A DNA stretch of 64,000 nucleotides from Ahaetulla prasina (Eukaryota > Chordata > Lepidosauria > Squamata > Colubridae), in assembly GCF_028640845.1 (NCBI RefSeq), contig NC_080540.1, positions 257,472,958 to 257,536,957 of the forward strand, read 5' to 3'. Within the stretch, counting starts at the first letter, position 1, and every line of letters starts with the position of its first letter. Position numbers and translations under genes: made by a program. The notes beneath the pieces were generated by a model. It was not told the DNA's origin. It made no database searches and saw only the letters and a program-made list of their open reading frames with translations. This document shows, piece after piece, positions 1 through 10,739 of this stretch.

Positions 1-182
1 AGAGGAGTAGAAGGAGGGAAGAAAGTAGGTAGGAAAGAGTTGAGAAAGAGGAGGGGAATAAGAGGTTTAGAAAGGGCGGAAGAAGGGAGGAGTGGAGAAG
101 GAGGAGAGGAAGTAGTAAAGTGAAGGAGATGAAGGAGGGGAAAGTAGTAGAGGGTAGAGGGAGGTTGTGAAGAAAGGAAGTG
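1..182. repeat. Purine-rich (GA) low-complexity tract
   Basis: Almost uninterrupted A/G sequence made of irregular AGGAGG-, GAAAG- and GTAGG-like words. There is no constant period, no reading frame and no terminal structure, so I call it low complexity rather than a satellite. It may continue beyond the left edge of the window. Confidence 0.85.
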
Positions 183-293
183 GCAGTCAGGCAGGCCCGA
201 ATCAGCAATAAATAAAAATTAATGATTAATGATGGATAACAGACTGTACATAAATATGATGTTGGAAAATGGAAATAATTTTTTTATATATAA

Positions 294-703
294 AAAATGC
301 TTTTAAAAGTAAAAAAAAAGCCTCTGACAATCAGGCACCTCAGCTGGGATCGTCAGAGCCTTGTTTAAACCCTTTAAAAGCATTTTTACAACCCCTTTGG
401 CGAAAGAGGTTGTTAAAAAAATGCTTTTAAAAGTAAAAAAAAAGCCTCTGACAATCAGGCACCTCAGCTGGGATCGTCAGAGCCTTGTTTAAACCCTTTA
501 AAAGCATTTTTACAACCCCTTTGGCGAAAGAGGTTGTTAAAAAAATGCTTTTAAAAGTAAAAAAAAAAAGGCTCTGACAATAGTGTGGCTCAGCTGGGCA
601 TGGGATGGGGGGCAGGGATTTTTGCTACCAGTTCTCCAAACTACCCGCCGCCATTGCTACTGAATCAGCCAATCTGGTCCGAACCAGGAGCATTTCACTC
701 CTG
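294..703 (+). mobile_element. Right part of hAT-like non-autonomous element with 124-bp tandem repeat
   Basis: A 124-bp unit beginning around atgcttttaaaagt is present twice in full (anchors at 297 and 421) and a third time in part (anchor at 545). Each unit holds two foldbacks, one around ctctgacaat...gtcagag and one around aacccctttggcgaaagagg. The sequence then runs into a right end, gagcatttcactcctg, shared with the complete element at 39738-40178. No left terminal repeat is visible, so the copy is truncated or its left side has been replaced by the tandem array. Confidence 0.7.
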
Positions 704-1050
704 CTTTAAAGGTTATAACCAACACCTTGAACTGCACTCAGAAGCAGATGGTAGCCAATGAAGTTTGCAGAGCAGAGGTACAGTATAATATGAGCTATCA
801 TAGGGGTCCAAAGACTGCTCTTTCTGCCACACTTTGCATCAGCTGAAGCTTCCGAAAGGTGTTCAAGGAAAGCCCCATGTAGAGTGTATTCCAATAGTCC
901 AGGCAAGAGATGATCAGGGCTTGAGTAACTGAGTGCAGGAAATCACAATCCAGAAAAGGCCACAGCTGGTACAGAAACTGGAGCTACGCAAAATTTCTCC
1001 TAGGCATGTCCATCACCTGCTCTGAGTGGAAGGTTATGGTATATGGAGGT
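704..1050 (-). mobile_element. Old L2/CR1-type LINE fragment (3' part of RT ORF)
   Basis: Read on the minus strand this resembles the C-terminal RT region of the better preserved L2 at 21777-27965. The segment encoding Leu-Glu-Tyr-Thr-Leu-His-Gly-Ala matches the Leu-Gln-Cys-Ser-Leu-His-Gly-Ala segment there, and the words around 'ccccatgtagag' and 'tgaagcttccg' recur. It is heavily mutated and keeps no long open frame. It abuts the hAT-like element that ends at 703. Confidence 0.6.
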
Positions 1051-2589
1051 GACTCATGCTCTGATAGTTCTCCGGCCAGAATATTAGTATTTAAATGATT
1101 TCTATTCCTTTCCTTTGACATTTATAATCATAATTTTGCCTTCTAATAGTAGTAGAATGTCCAGGTGCTGTAAGAAAGCAATAAAAACTCATTTATGAAC
1201 AAAGTGAAACAGCTGAAGAAAAATGAAAAGATATTTCATGCCATTAGATAGCCATTAAGGTTTAGGAACAAAGAAAGAAAAAAGAGAGGCAAAGTCAGTT
1301 GTCTAATCTTAGAAGAGGAAGCACAATTGAAGGATACAAAGCAGAAAATAAATTTAGAAATCATGATTTTATGAAAAGTAAAAATATATTCTAAAAACCT
1401 TTGTTATTTTCTGCAAAGTACATTGTAGAGCAGAGGAGCTACATTCACCAATACAGTAGGACTGTTTACAAAAAGTATAATTGAAAGTATCACTGTGGCA
1501 GTTCTACTTTGGCACCCTTCTAAGCCTCTCTGGATGATTTTATCATATTACTACACTTCTGAGGGGTTTTGGAGGGAGGTGATCCCCAAGATGAGAGATT
1601 GAGAGCAAAAATCTAATCCTTTGTTCAAGGAACCCAAAGTACTGCTTTAAAAAACCTAGGAAGTCTGAGTTAATTCTGATGACAAAAAAATCAGCTGTTA
1701 AGTGTTAACCAAAAAGAGTTAAACAAATAGAAAAGAACCTCAAATGCAGAGCAACAGAAAGAAGAAACAAATGAAGAACTAAATGAAAGCTTAATTTATA
1801 TGACAAATAGAATAGATATAGAATAAATAATTATCTTCTCTGGAAATTTCTTTAATTCATGTTCTTTTCTCTTTACCTCAACCAAAATAGCTTATGCTTT
1901 CTCTTAACTTTTCTTTTTAAGTTTACTATTATGTTGTATAAAATATCCTTTAATTAAAGCTTTGCTTGCATCCCAAATTCTTTTTAATCAGTATCTTTAT
2001 ATATGTTATTTTAAAAAAAAAATCATTTATTTTTTACAATCCTCTATTATTGCCTCTTTTTATAGCAACATTTTATTTATTTTCCATCTAAAGAACTAGA
2101 TTTCATTGTATAAACCAAACTCATGAATTTTTGATTTATGGTTTGGATGATTAGACAGGATAGATTGTAGAAAAAAAGAGTTATGTTGCAACCATAATGT
2201 AGGAGGCAAATATATAATCGTACTTATAATGCTGTACAGAAGATTAGAAACCTCTTTCATGTATCTTTTCCACTTCTTTCTTTTTCCTTTCTTGTACTTT
2301 TAATATGCCGTTAACTTGATGAGATCTGATTTGGGTGAGATGAGAGAGTTGAGATGTGGACTCCTTGGTGCTCTCTGAGCTTGATTGTTTGCGGACATTT
2401 AATTACCTGACTAGGTAACATCAGTGGAAGTGAGTGTTGGGTTTGCTTCCTGCTTATATACCTGTGCTTGTTCTGCCTGTGTTGGCAGGGTATTATTTGA
2501 ACTGTACAAGAGTATCTTGGCAATCTGGTGAACAGCTAAGCAATGGGCAAGAGATAGCTCTCTTTTTGCTGATCTATTGTAGTTGATTT
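1051..2589. other. AT-rich stretch, nothing recognised
   Basis: No gene, terminal repeat or recognisable mobile-element protein was found on either strand. Short A/T homopolymers are scattered through it. Very old LINE or DNA-transposon relics below my recognition limit cannot be excluded. Confidence 0.5.
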
Positions 2590-2760
2590 CCTGAGGAAGT
2601 TCAAGAAATTAAGCCATGGCTAGAAGAAATGACACAACAGAATATTGATTTAAAACCAGAGCTGTTCCTATTGGGTATCCTTCCAGAGAAAATTAATAAA
2701 GAAAATATATATTTGATTATAATGTAATGACAGCAGCGAGGATTCCTCTCCAAAAACTAA
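2590..2760 (+). pseudogene. L1 ORF2 C-terminal relic
   Basis: The plus strand encodes a short segment with Glu-Leu-Phe-Leu-Leu-Gly (about 2672-2689) followed by an Ile-Asn-Lys-Glu-Asn run. The Glu-Leu-Phe-Leu-Leu-Gly motif also occurs in the L1 fragment at 37386-38136, and the L1 at 52337-53947 has Phe-Phe-Leu-Leu-Gly at the same place. A frameshift near 2723 is followed by Thr-Ala-Ala-Arg, also shared with the other L1 copies. Only a small internal piece is left, with no poly(A) tail. Confidence 0.6.
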
Positions 2761-2806
2761 GGTGCATCTTATACTCCGGTGCATTTTATACTCCGAAAAA
2801 TACGGT
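2752..2806. mobile_element. Terminal fragment of a short DNA transposon
   Basis: Two nearby copies of a 'gcatcttatactccg / gcattttatactccg' word followed by 'aaaaatacggta' look like one end of a small non-autonomous DNA transposon. No partner end is visible nearby, so the family is not assigned. Confidence 0.35.
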
Positions 2807-2934
2807 ATCTGGATTTATTTGGTTAGAATTAAAGTCCAAGTATGAGATCAAGATGACATTAGTTACTTCTACTAATGACCTCTCTAATTATCTGGATCCC
2901 TTGAGGTGAGGACTGCGGACATATTTTAAATTCC

Positions 2935-3835
2935 AGGTGATAGGTGAGATCTATTGATACCTTACCCCAGTGGTTGCAGGCTGTCAGGATCTAGATGGGA
3001 TATAAGAGGCTGAAGCCTGTCAAAACAGAAGCATTATTTGTCAATTAAGAGTCTCCATCAATACCAGTGATATTTCTGGATGGGGAGGCACTATCTCTGA
3101 AAGAAGAAATTCTTTTAATGGGGATCTTTGTGGACTCATCCCTCCTCCTGGTACAATAGCTGGCTGCCATGACTTAGAAGGGCTTTTGCCCAGCTTCAGC
3201 TAGTGCACCAATTATAACTTGCAGAAAATCACTTTGCCACCATAAATCATGCTGTTATTACCTTTCCAGACTACTGCAGTGTGAGTTATATAGGGCTACC
3301 TTTATTAACTGCATAGGAGCCACAGTTAGTCCAAAATGCAGAGATGTGTGCTAATAAGTTTTGATTGTTGGGGACATACAATATTACTTCTATACTGTGG
3401 CCCCAGTATTGGGTATGAATTCACTTCTGGATGCAGTTGGGTGCCTTATAGTTTGGCACCTGGGTCCCTAGAAGACTGCCTGCTTAAAACTGGATCAGCC
3501 CAACCTTTTAGGAAATGAAGATAAGTGAATTGAAGAGGTATAGATTTTTGGCTGGCAGTGCCAATCTTCTGGAACAATCTACCTGTAGATATCAGGTTGG
3601 TATCATCCCTGACTGTATTTCAGGAAGATATTGAGGTCAAGCTATTCTTTAGAAAATTTAAATCCTTTCAGGGCCATCTTTAGTTTTTGTTTTGTTTTTT
3701 TATTTCACTGTAATTAAGTTTTGTTTTATGTTTTTAAGCTTACTGTAGCTATTTTAAAATTGTTTTCTATTATGTAAACTGCCGAGAACCAAATTGATTG
3801 CAGCAGGATAGAAATGTAACAAATGGACATTAAAA
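2935..3835 (+). mobile_element. Degenerate CR1/L2-type LINE 3' end
   Basis: The order of features fits the 3' end of a CR1/L2-group LINE on the plus strand: a region resembling 'Lys-Thr-Glu-Ala-Leu', then 'gactactgcagtgtg' (the LDYC region), 'gtccaaaatgcagag' (LVQNA region), and a terminal 'aaactgccgagaacc' UTR-like segment near 3778. Stops and indels are frequent. This is an old copy compared with the L2 elements at 21.8 and 29.1 kb. Confidence 0.55.
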
Positions 3836-4533
3836 AAACCAATTTATTTTATGTTTCTTTCCTGTTTTTCCTAGAATATTGAATGGTATGCTCCTCATTA
3901 TTTCATAATGAAAGCTCTGTGAGATAATTATGTTTCTGAGACAGACAAAATTGTTCAAATTAGTCTATAAGCTTTACTATTCGGGATCTTAAACCTAAAT
4001 TTCAAGACTCTTGTCACTTAGCTACACCCAATATGGATAGAAGCCCTGTCTCTTAAGCAACACTTGATAGATTTCTTTATTGGCTTTTAGAATAGTATTA
4101 AATCCCATAATTATTCCACTAGCATTTGTGACATTGTTCTTGTGGTTTTTTTAGACTTAATATAGCTTAATCTAAATCTACACTTCCTTGACATCATCAT
4201 CATAGCAATATAAGAAAATATTCACTACTGTAAGTGCTAGCATTGTCTTTATCTTTATTACTGCATTTATGGCACTGAATTTGAATTGAAAAGCCTGGGT
4301 TCAAGTCCAATTCAACCAGAAATCTCAATGGGTGGCATGATCTAGCTATTCTCTCTCAGTCCATCCTGTCTCCTAAGGCTTTGTTGTGGGAAAATCATGA
4401 GGTGCAAACCCTTCTGTATCCTTCCTTGACCTTCCTAAGAGAAGGCAGGACATAAATGCAGCAAATGAATACAACGTGCATTTGTAAATATAAAATAGTT
4501 CATTTTGTTAAACACTTGGGATTTATTCTGATG
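3836..4533. other. No recognisable feature
   Basis: AT-rich sequence without a recognisable gene or bounded repeat. The segment around 4263-4450 vaguely resembles SINE-type tRNA-head and tail words (tcaagtccaattcaacc, gtgcaaaccc) but is too degraded to call. Confidence 0.4.
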
Positions 4534-4541
4534 ATCTATGG

Positions 4542-4889
4542 CAGGGGTGTCAAACTTGATTTCATTGAAGGCTGCATCAGGGTTGGCCTTGGGGGCCAGG
4601 GTGGGCATGGCCACCTTGATGTCACTTGTGTCAGGGGCATCTGCAGTGGCCCGAGTGCTCTGTCAGCAAAAATTGGTTCCCATGAGGCCTCCCCCCAAGC
4701 TCTGTTTTCAATGGCAGAGGATGGCAGAAGGCCATTGCGGCTGAAAACAGAGCTCGGGAGCCCAGCTCGTTTTTGCTGGTAGAGGAACTGCAGGCCAATC
4801 CTTTGCTGTTTCTAGGGCAGCCCCATGGGCCAAATCTAAATACCCTGCAGACCAGATTCAGCCCTTGGGCCTTGAGTTTGACACCCATC
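4542..4889. mobile_element. hAT-like non-autonomous element, family A
   Basis: The left end caggggtgtcaaact pairs with agtttgacaccc near the right end. The flanking 8-bp duplication atctatgg is perfect (4534-4541 and 4890-4897). The 8-bp target duplication and ends starting CAGGG are typical of hAT transposons. The interior is GC-richer than the surroundings and carries no transposase frame. A second copy lies at 8730-9012 and a short one at 40284-40416. Confidence 0.8.
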
Positions 4890-4897
4890 ATCTATGG

Positions 4898-5418
4898 AAA
4901 ATGGAGACTCCAAGGACCCATTTAGAAACCTGAAATAAATAACAAGATTAGCGCAGCAGTAAGAAGCAGATAATAAGATGAAAAAACAATGAGTGTTACT
5001 GCTTGGGAAGGAATGAATCACAGAACAGAGTAACACCATTCTAAAAAAGGTGACTTGAAATGGCCCTTTTTGTTCACTGCATCAAAGATGCTGTGAAAGA
5101 AAGTTATTAATCAAAGCTGGGTGTATTTCCAGCTGTTTCACAGAATTGTTCTAAAGACTTCCTTGCTTAAAATGGGGTTCTGTTGACAAATTTATGACCT
5201 TTATCAATTAAACTCTGCAGTTCCAGCGATTTCCAATCAAGATGCAATTGTAGAAGGTTTTATTTAAGCAGAACACATTTTGTCAACAATGAATATTTGT
5301 CAGAAGTAGGATAAGAAAGTGTACATCAAGAAAGTGTTGTACATTTAGACTACTAGTCTCTTGCTATGTTAATGCAAAAGGGATCATTTGTATTACATTA
5401 TTATAAACTATTGATTAT
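4898..5418. other. No recognisable feature
   Basis: Unique-looking AT-rich sequence; short open frames here have no recognisable motifs. Confidence 0.45.
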
Positions 5419-5552
5419 CGTGTTTCCGCAAAAATAAGACCCTGTCTTATATTTTTTTGAACCCTGAAATAAGTGCTTGGCCTTATTGCCATGTGCTCAA
5501 AAGCCCAATTAGGCTAATTATCAGGGGATGTCTTATTTTGGGGGAAACAACG
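5419..5552. mobile_element. Small inverted-repeat element, 'aaaataagac' family
   Basis: Left end cgtgtttccgcaaaaataag and right end gtcttattttgggggaaaca are imperfect inverted repeats around a 134-bp body. The same ends (gtttccctgaaaataagac type) border the much larger 19420-20791 element, so both belong to one terminal-repeat family. No coding capacity. Confidence 0.65.
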
Positions 5553-5883
5553 TACTTTCTTGGCCAATGTTGAGATCCATTTTCATTTGTAGAGAGGACA
5601 TAATTAAGGGATCTATATGAATTAACTTGACTCAAAGAAATTTGGTAACGCTAAATCTGGTTCTGTTCAATATTCAAGTGCAAACCAAGGAACCTGTGAG
5701 ACTAAGCCAGATATTATTGATTCACTACCTGCTATATAATACCACTGAAGAATGTGTGCTCACATACAGTATATTGCAATGGAAAAATAGGAACAATACC
5801 TGGAAATTAAATTTTGTATTACATAGTGTTATATGCCATTCAGTTATTATGCAATGCTTTACTGGCCCAGCATACAAATAAGC

Positions 5884-6030
5884 CAGGGGTGGGTTCTAAA
5901 TTTTTTTACTACCAGTTCTGTGGGCGTGGCTTATTTTGTGGATGTGGCTTGATGGTCATGTGACAGTGAGTGTAGCTTGATGGTCATATGACTGGGTAGG
6001 CGTGGCCAACTCATGTCTCTCATGTCAAGG
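5884..6030 (+). mobile_element. Left end of hAT-like element, family B (variant)
   Basis: Begins caggggtgggttctaaattt and continues tttttactaccagttctgtg, the same left end as the complete family B copy at 11535-11825. It then diverges into 'gtggcttgatggtcatgtga' words not present in that copy. The matching right end is not contiguous; a family B right end occurs at 7487-7624, with other insertions between. Confidence 0.6.
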
Positions 6031-6151
6031 GGTATCTCGCCTGGCCCCTCCACTCCTAGCCATTCCTTGTCACACCCAGCCTCAACGTATCTATAGTTCT
6101 GTGATAATGTTGGTCACCTTTTTTCAACTTTATTATCTACATACTATAGAT

Positions 6152-6262
6152 CAGGGGTCTCTAACCTTGGCCACTTTAAGACTTATGGACTTCAACTCCC
6201 AGAATTCCTCAGCCAGCTTTGCTATCTTAAAGTCTTAAAGTGGCCAAGGTTAGAGACTTCTG
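6152..6262. mobile_element. Foldback hAT-like element, family C
   Basis: A 111-bp near-palindrome. The left arm caggggtctctaaccttgg pairs with ccaaggttagagacttctg at the right. It is flanked by a perfect 8-bp duplication, ctatagat, at 6144-6151 and 6263-6270. A longer, better matched copy is at 48817-48947. There is no coding capacity; mobilisation would need a hAT transposase supplied elsewhere. Confidence 0.85.
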
Positions 6263-6270
6263 CTATAGAT

Positions 6271-6495
6271 GCACTTTCATGAACCACTGAAAGGAGGAAA
6301 TGGCTCACATGCTTTGCCCAAGAGTGTGATAGGCAACAGTCTTTTAAGGGCTGTTAGAAATAAGTGGGGGGGAAGTATTTTCCAAAGCACCAGAAGGCAA
6401 AACAAGAAGCAATGGATGGAAAATCAACAAAGAGAGAAGCAACCTAAAACTAAGGACAAACTTCCTGACAGTGTGAACCTATATAGGTTTCAGTC
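6271..6495 (+). mobile_element. CR1 LINE 3' region relic
   Basis: Words such as 'gagagaagcaac', 'aaactaaggacaaacttcct' and 'gacagtgtgaacc' correspond in order to the CR1 segment at 60750-60810 (gagagaagcaacttagaactaaggagaaatttcctgacag). It is mutated and lacks the terminal CR1 tail. Confidence 0.55.
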
Positions 6496-6596
6496 ATAAT
6501 TTCACATATAAAATAGCCATTCATGTAATACAACCTGCATATTGTTCAAAACAATCATTAGTATTATGGCTGATGTTTGACAGCAAGCCTAAAATC

Positions 6597-6637
6597 CCCA
6601 TTTCCTCCCCACTCCAGGGGAAGGTTACTTCAAAAAG
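6597..6637 (+). repeat. 41-bp minisatellite unit of family B element
   Basis: The block 'ccccatttcctccccactccaggggaaggtta' matches the internal repeat unit of the family B elements (for example 47250-47395). A diverged neighbouring unit resumes at 6899-6950, after the SINE, so the SINE at 6638 sits between two units. Confidence 0.55.
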
Positions 6638-6898
6638 GGCCGCGGTGTGGCTCAGGCTGTAAGAAGCCTGTTATTAAAACACAGCTGCCTGCAATTACTG
6701 CAGGTTCTAGTCCCACCAGGTCCAAGGTTGACTCAGCCTTCCATCCTTTATAAGGTAGGTAAAATGAGGACCCAGATTGTTGGGGGGCAATAAGTTGACT
6801 TTGTAAATATACAAATAGAATGAGACTATTGCCTTACACACTGTAAGCCGCCCTGAGTCTTCGGAGAAGGGCGGGATATAAATGTAAATAAAAAAAAA
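6638..6898 (+). mobile_element. tRNA-derived SINE with an L2-like 3' tail
   Basis: The head (gggccgcggtgtggctcag with a box B-like ggttctagtccc) and the body 'aaaatgaggacccagattgt' match the Sauria-type SINEs at 40567 and 43187. The last 45 bases (agccgccctgagtcttcgg, agaagggcgggatataaat) instead match the 3' end of the L2 LINEs at 21.8, 30.0 and 56.4 kb. SINEs usually share a tail with the LINE that mobilises them, so this copy was probably moved by L2. Confidence 0.75.
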
Positions 6899-7486
6899 AT
6901 CCCCATTTCCTCCCATCCCACTAATCTGTTCTGGGAAGGAATCAAACTCCCCCCTCTTCATTTCCCAAATAAAATATCCCAGATAATTAAGGAATAATCA
7001 AGCTGCTAGCAAGGAACCTGCCTTGAATTCCACATTCCTGCCAGCTGCATAAAGGAAACTTTGTAAGCAGAAAACAGCTACCGGTGCTTACAGATAATAT
7101 AAAGTGGAAGCCGGATGTTTGGCTCCATTTACAAGCAGGCAGAAAACTCATTCAAGACAGGATACTTCACAATGGAAATCACCCAAACCTTTTTAGAAAC
7201 ACAAAGCCCATGTTACACAAACCCCAAAACTTCAAAAACATTGAACCATATAAGAATTCCTCCTCTTATCCAATTTGTTGTTCAGCTGACCGAGAAAGGA
7301 GCTTCTAGCCGCTCTGTCAATTTAAAACCACAGCATTCCCCCCCCCACTTCTTTGCCAAGCGATCTCCTGGCTGAGAAGTGAGCCGATCAATTGGGAGGC
7401 TTCTTGGCTTCTCAATTTAAAGGGACAGTGTCTTGTTTTTTTTCCTCTTCTTCAACAAGTGAGTCTTGATTTTTTCCTTCTAGATG

Positions 7487-7624
7487 ATCAGCTGGGAGTC
7501 GGGAGGCAGCAATAGATTGGGGGCGGGGCCAGGCAGAATTTTTACTACTGGTTCTCCGAACTACTCAAAATGTTTATTACCGATTCTTGCGAACTGGGGA
7601 GAACCGGTAGCAACCCACTACTGA
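7487..7624 (+). mobile_element. Right end of hAT-like element, family B
   Basis: Contains the family B right-hand block: 'cagctgggagtcgggaggcag', 'gggggcggggccaggcagaa', 'ggttctccgaactactcaaa' and a terminal 'agcaacccactactg'. It matches 11690-11825 in order. The left part of this copy is missing or lies at 5884-6030. Confidence 0.65.
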
Positions 7625-8179
7625 AATAAGCAAATTCAGCTCAAAGGCCTTCTATTCCTCTGAGATCGGACTTCCACATTCAACTTCATGAAAATGATCC
7701 TTCAAGTGACTTCAGATGGAGCTCTATTAATTTCACTTGGTGCCATCAAGTCAGGTAAAGCACCTGCTTTTTTTTTTCTTTCCCAGCCATGTTTTTTCAT
7801 TTTACATTGTGCATTGTAGATGATGAAGCCTGTGGACAAGGCCTGTTTTGTTTTTGTTTTATTTTATACAGGATACTATGTAAATCTTTGGCCAAAAGAC
7901 AGAATGTTAAAAACAGTAAATATACAGCAATCCAATCTGAATCTTAAAGCACTTTGTAGATCAAGCCATTCTTCCAAGTATGGAATAGGATGAGTTGCAA
8001 GTCAACCAGTTACTCAATATGCACAATAAAGGTTGGGACTGAATGGAAAAATTTCAGGATGATTGTGGGTAGTCTGCTTAGCCAGATATATTATCTTCTA
8101 TTAAAGTATTTTTCCTATCATATATATTCTTCTGAAGTTCAGGGATTAAAAGGATAGCATCCTGTTTTCTCCATAAGCT
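7625..8179. other. No recognisable feature
   Basis: AT-rich DNA with T-rich runs near 7770 and 7855; no gene, terminal repeat or known element seen. Confidence 0.4.
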
Positions 8180-8426
8180 AATATGCTCTCCATCCTCATA
8201 TGCACCATTAAAAGTCATCTATTTTATTCAGAGCCTAAACATTTCTTCACAATCTATTATGGAGGAGTGTGTTCCATAATTATCAATATTGTTAATTTTA
8301 CAGCCAAAAAAAGTGCACCATCTGTCACAGGCATCTGTGCATGGCTTTTGAGGTAAGTATACCGCCAATAAGAGATGGTAACTATACACTGAAAGTATTT
8401 ATGTCGATAAATGGACATCCTTTATT
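8180..8426. repeat. Unclassified dispersed repeat U, copy 1
   Basis: About 247 bp that recur as a close relative at 60981-61223 in the same orientation. Shared landmarks are aatatgctctccatcct, ctattatggaggagtgtgtt, aaaaaaagtgcaccatctgt and atttatgtcgat. It has no terminal inverted repeat, tail or coding frame that I recognise, so the class is unknown. Confidence 0.7.
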
Positions 8427-8729
8427 TAACAGGATAAAGGAAGAAAAATAGTTTTCTCATGCTCAATAACCTAAGTAAAACTACGCAGTTTGTTTCGTGA
8501 ATTGTCAGCTCAACTAAATATAGCTGTCTGAGGAAAAGGATAGTTTGATAATATCTGGATAGATTAAAAACCTTCTTTGGACTTTTTAAATCTGGAGATG
8601 ATGTTCAAGGAGGAAATGTACCTCAAGACATTTATTTATTTTATTAATTATTTATAACATTTTATATAGCCACCCATCTTATAATCAACTCTGGATAGCT
8701 TCCCACCAAAGATATAATATCTACTAGAT

Positions 8730-9012
8730 CAGGGGTGTCAAACTCAAGGCCCGGGCGCTGGATCAGGCCTGCAGGGTACTTAGATCGGACCCTGGAAATA
8801 ACGAAGAACCATCACAGGGTGCCCCTGCCACCAAAAAGAAAGCTCAGGAGTCAATTTTTGCTGGCAGAATGCTCAGGCCTCCACAAGCACTCCCAACGTG
8901 AGTGATGTTGAGCTGGCCTTGCCCATCCTGCCCACGCCCCCTCCAGCCCCCCCCCCCCAGGTCAAACACAACCTTGATGCGGCCCTCAATGAAATCGTGT
9001 TTGACACCACTG
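8730..9012. mobile_element. hAT-like non-autonomous element, family A, second copy
   Basis: The left end caggggtgtcaaactcaagg pairs with the right end gtgtttgacaccactg. The flanks tactagat and cactagtc agree at 6 of 8 positions, fitting an aged 8-bp duplication. The body is in the opposite orientation to the copy at 4542: 'atgcggccctcaatgaaat' near its right end corresponds to the inverse of the left part there. A C(12) run lies at about 8949. Confidence 0.75.
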
Positions 9013-9561
9013 CACTAGTCTTTCTTTCATTGCATTTTTTTTTCCACAAGAAGCAGCAGAAGTTACTGTTTTCTAGTTAAGGCTCTCTCCTTCAAGTAGA
9101 ATGCTGATTTTACAGAATTCTATATTGTATAGAAATGTTTCAAAGTTACTCTCTGTATGAGGATTTGAATAGAGTTAAAACACTTTCTTTGCCTCCCTGA
9201 GTATTGATTTAAGATTTGGAATGTCCAAAAAGCACTTATATTTCAAAAAGTTAGCTTTGAGAAGTAAAATACCCAATACAAGGCATAACATAACTACACT
9301 GGTGTTCCATGTTTATGAAGCCACTATACTGCCAGGATTTAGTTAACAATATATACATCTCAAGTACTGAAACAATTATTAGTAAGGACAATTATATAAT
9401 ATTGTTGAATACTTAATGGATAAAACTTTGTTCCATATTTTCTTCTCCTTAGACTTTTTGTCTTTCTCAATGTATATTTATAGTTTTATGTTTGTCATCT
9501 ACATTTATATCTTGGATTCTTTATTTTCTTCCTTTATAACCACTCCAGCTATAGTCCTATT
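9013..9561. other. No recognisable feature
   Basis: AT-rich DNA with no detectable gene or bounded repeat. Confidence 0.4.
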
Positions 9562-9937
9562 CAGGGGTGAAATGCTACCAGTTCGCTCCGATTCAGGAGA
9601 ATCGGTAGTGATAAAAACTACCAGTTCAAGCGAACCAATAGTTAAAAAAAGATACTGGTTCCTCCGAACCGGTATTTTCAACGATCAACTGTGCAGTCGG
9701 GTTTAGCTTTGCTAGAAAGCAAGAAATCCTGCTTTCTAGTGAAGCTAAATCGCACGCCATAATCCCACCCCCCTTGCTTCTACTTACCTTCCCAAGCCTC
9801 CCTTTGGTGTGCACTGTGCATGCACATGCAGTGTGCGTTTGGTGCATATTGCGCTAATGCATGTAGCGCATGTTTGGCATGCAGTGTACATGAGCGGCCA
9901 GCAAACCAGTAGCAAACTGGTTCGGATTTCACCACTG
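9562..9937. mobile_element. hAT-like non-autonomous element, family D
   Basis: Starts caggggtgaaatgctacc and ends gttcggatttcaccactg, an inverted pair. Flanks gtcctatt and gtcctatg match at 7 of 8 bases. It shares ends and the CpG-rich 'gtgtgcactg' type interior with the complete copy at 39738-40178. An internal foldback pairs tttagctttgctagaaagc with gctttctagtgaagctaaa. No transposase frame. Confidence 0.8.
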
Positions 9938-10739
9938 GTCCTATGGCCATAGTAATGAAAGGTGACACTGTACATTGAATGGTCAGCCAAGATGGATGAA
10001 TGTGCCTATAATTTGTCAGCGATATTCTTTTAGGAATAAAGAAAGTTTCCCTCAGCCACATCACATGAATACAACAATCTTTATTCCTTTTGTTACATGC
10101 TGTGTCTGTTGCATTTCAAAATGGGAAAAGATGAATTTGAGAGAATGTGAAACTCTGAAAGCAAAGATTCACCAGTACCACTAACTGTCAGCTAGTGGTA
10201 CTTTTCAATTCAATCAGAAACGATGAACAGATTCAGATATCGAAAAGTACCATAAAATATACTTACAGTATATAACATGATATATGAGAAACAGGAAACT
10301 ATGTGAGTATACATTTTATCAACAAACATATGATGTTATATTATCCATGTCCTCTTTAATCTAGTTGGGGGCCTGTTGAATTAAAATGTTTTCCTTTGCT
10401 TTCATATAAGAAAATATTCTTGTGTCCAGTTCTTCAATGTGATTGCAGTGAGAATAATTATCAATTACAGTAAACTTAGCTTACTGTGGAACCCAGCATG
10501 TTCCAGACAATCATGTAATCCTAGTACTGAAGTGACATCACTTTTTTTCCTCTGATCTCATCATATTGTCATAGATAACCTATCCTTGCAGGAGTGAAGT
10601 TTTATTAGTAATTTGGGAGATGCCCATCAAAAATTCCTTCAGAAATGTCTTACAGCCATATTGTTGCTTTAAGAGGAATTTTTGCTCTTATGAGTTGGGA
10701 TTCTTTTCTAATTCTACTTCTGAGGTCTTATCATATTAT
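9938..10739. other. No recognisable feature; small hairpin at 10172-10200
   Basis: Nothing gene-like. A 10-bp inverted repeat (agtaccacta / tagtggtact) with a short loop lies at about 10172-10200. The rest is AT-rich. Confidence 0.4.

Noticed and set aside
1..182. Purine-rich tract as a GA satellite or regulatory element
   Set aside because: No constant repeat unit is visible and the left side is cut by the window edge.
6638..6760. tRNA gene
   Set aside because: The A- and B-box-like words belong to the head of a SINE; the cloverleaf and a proper 3' end are missing.
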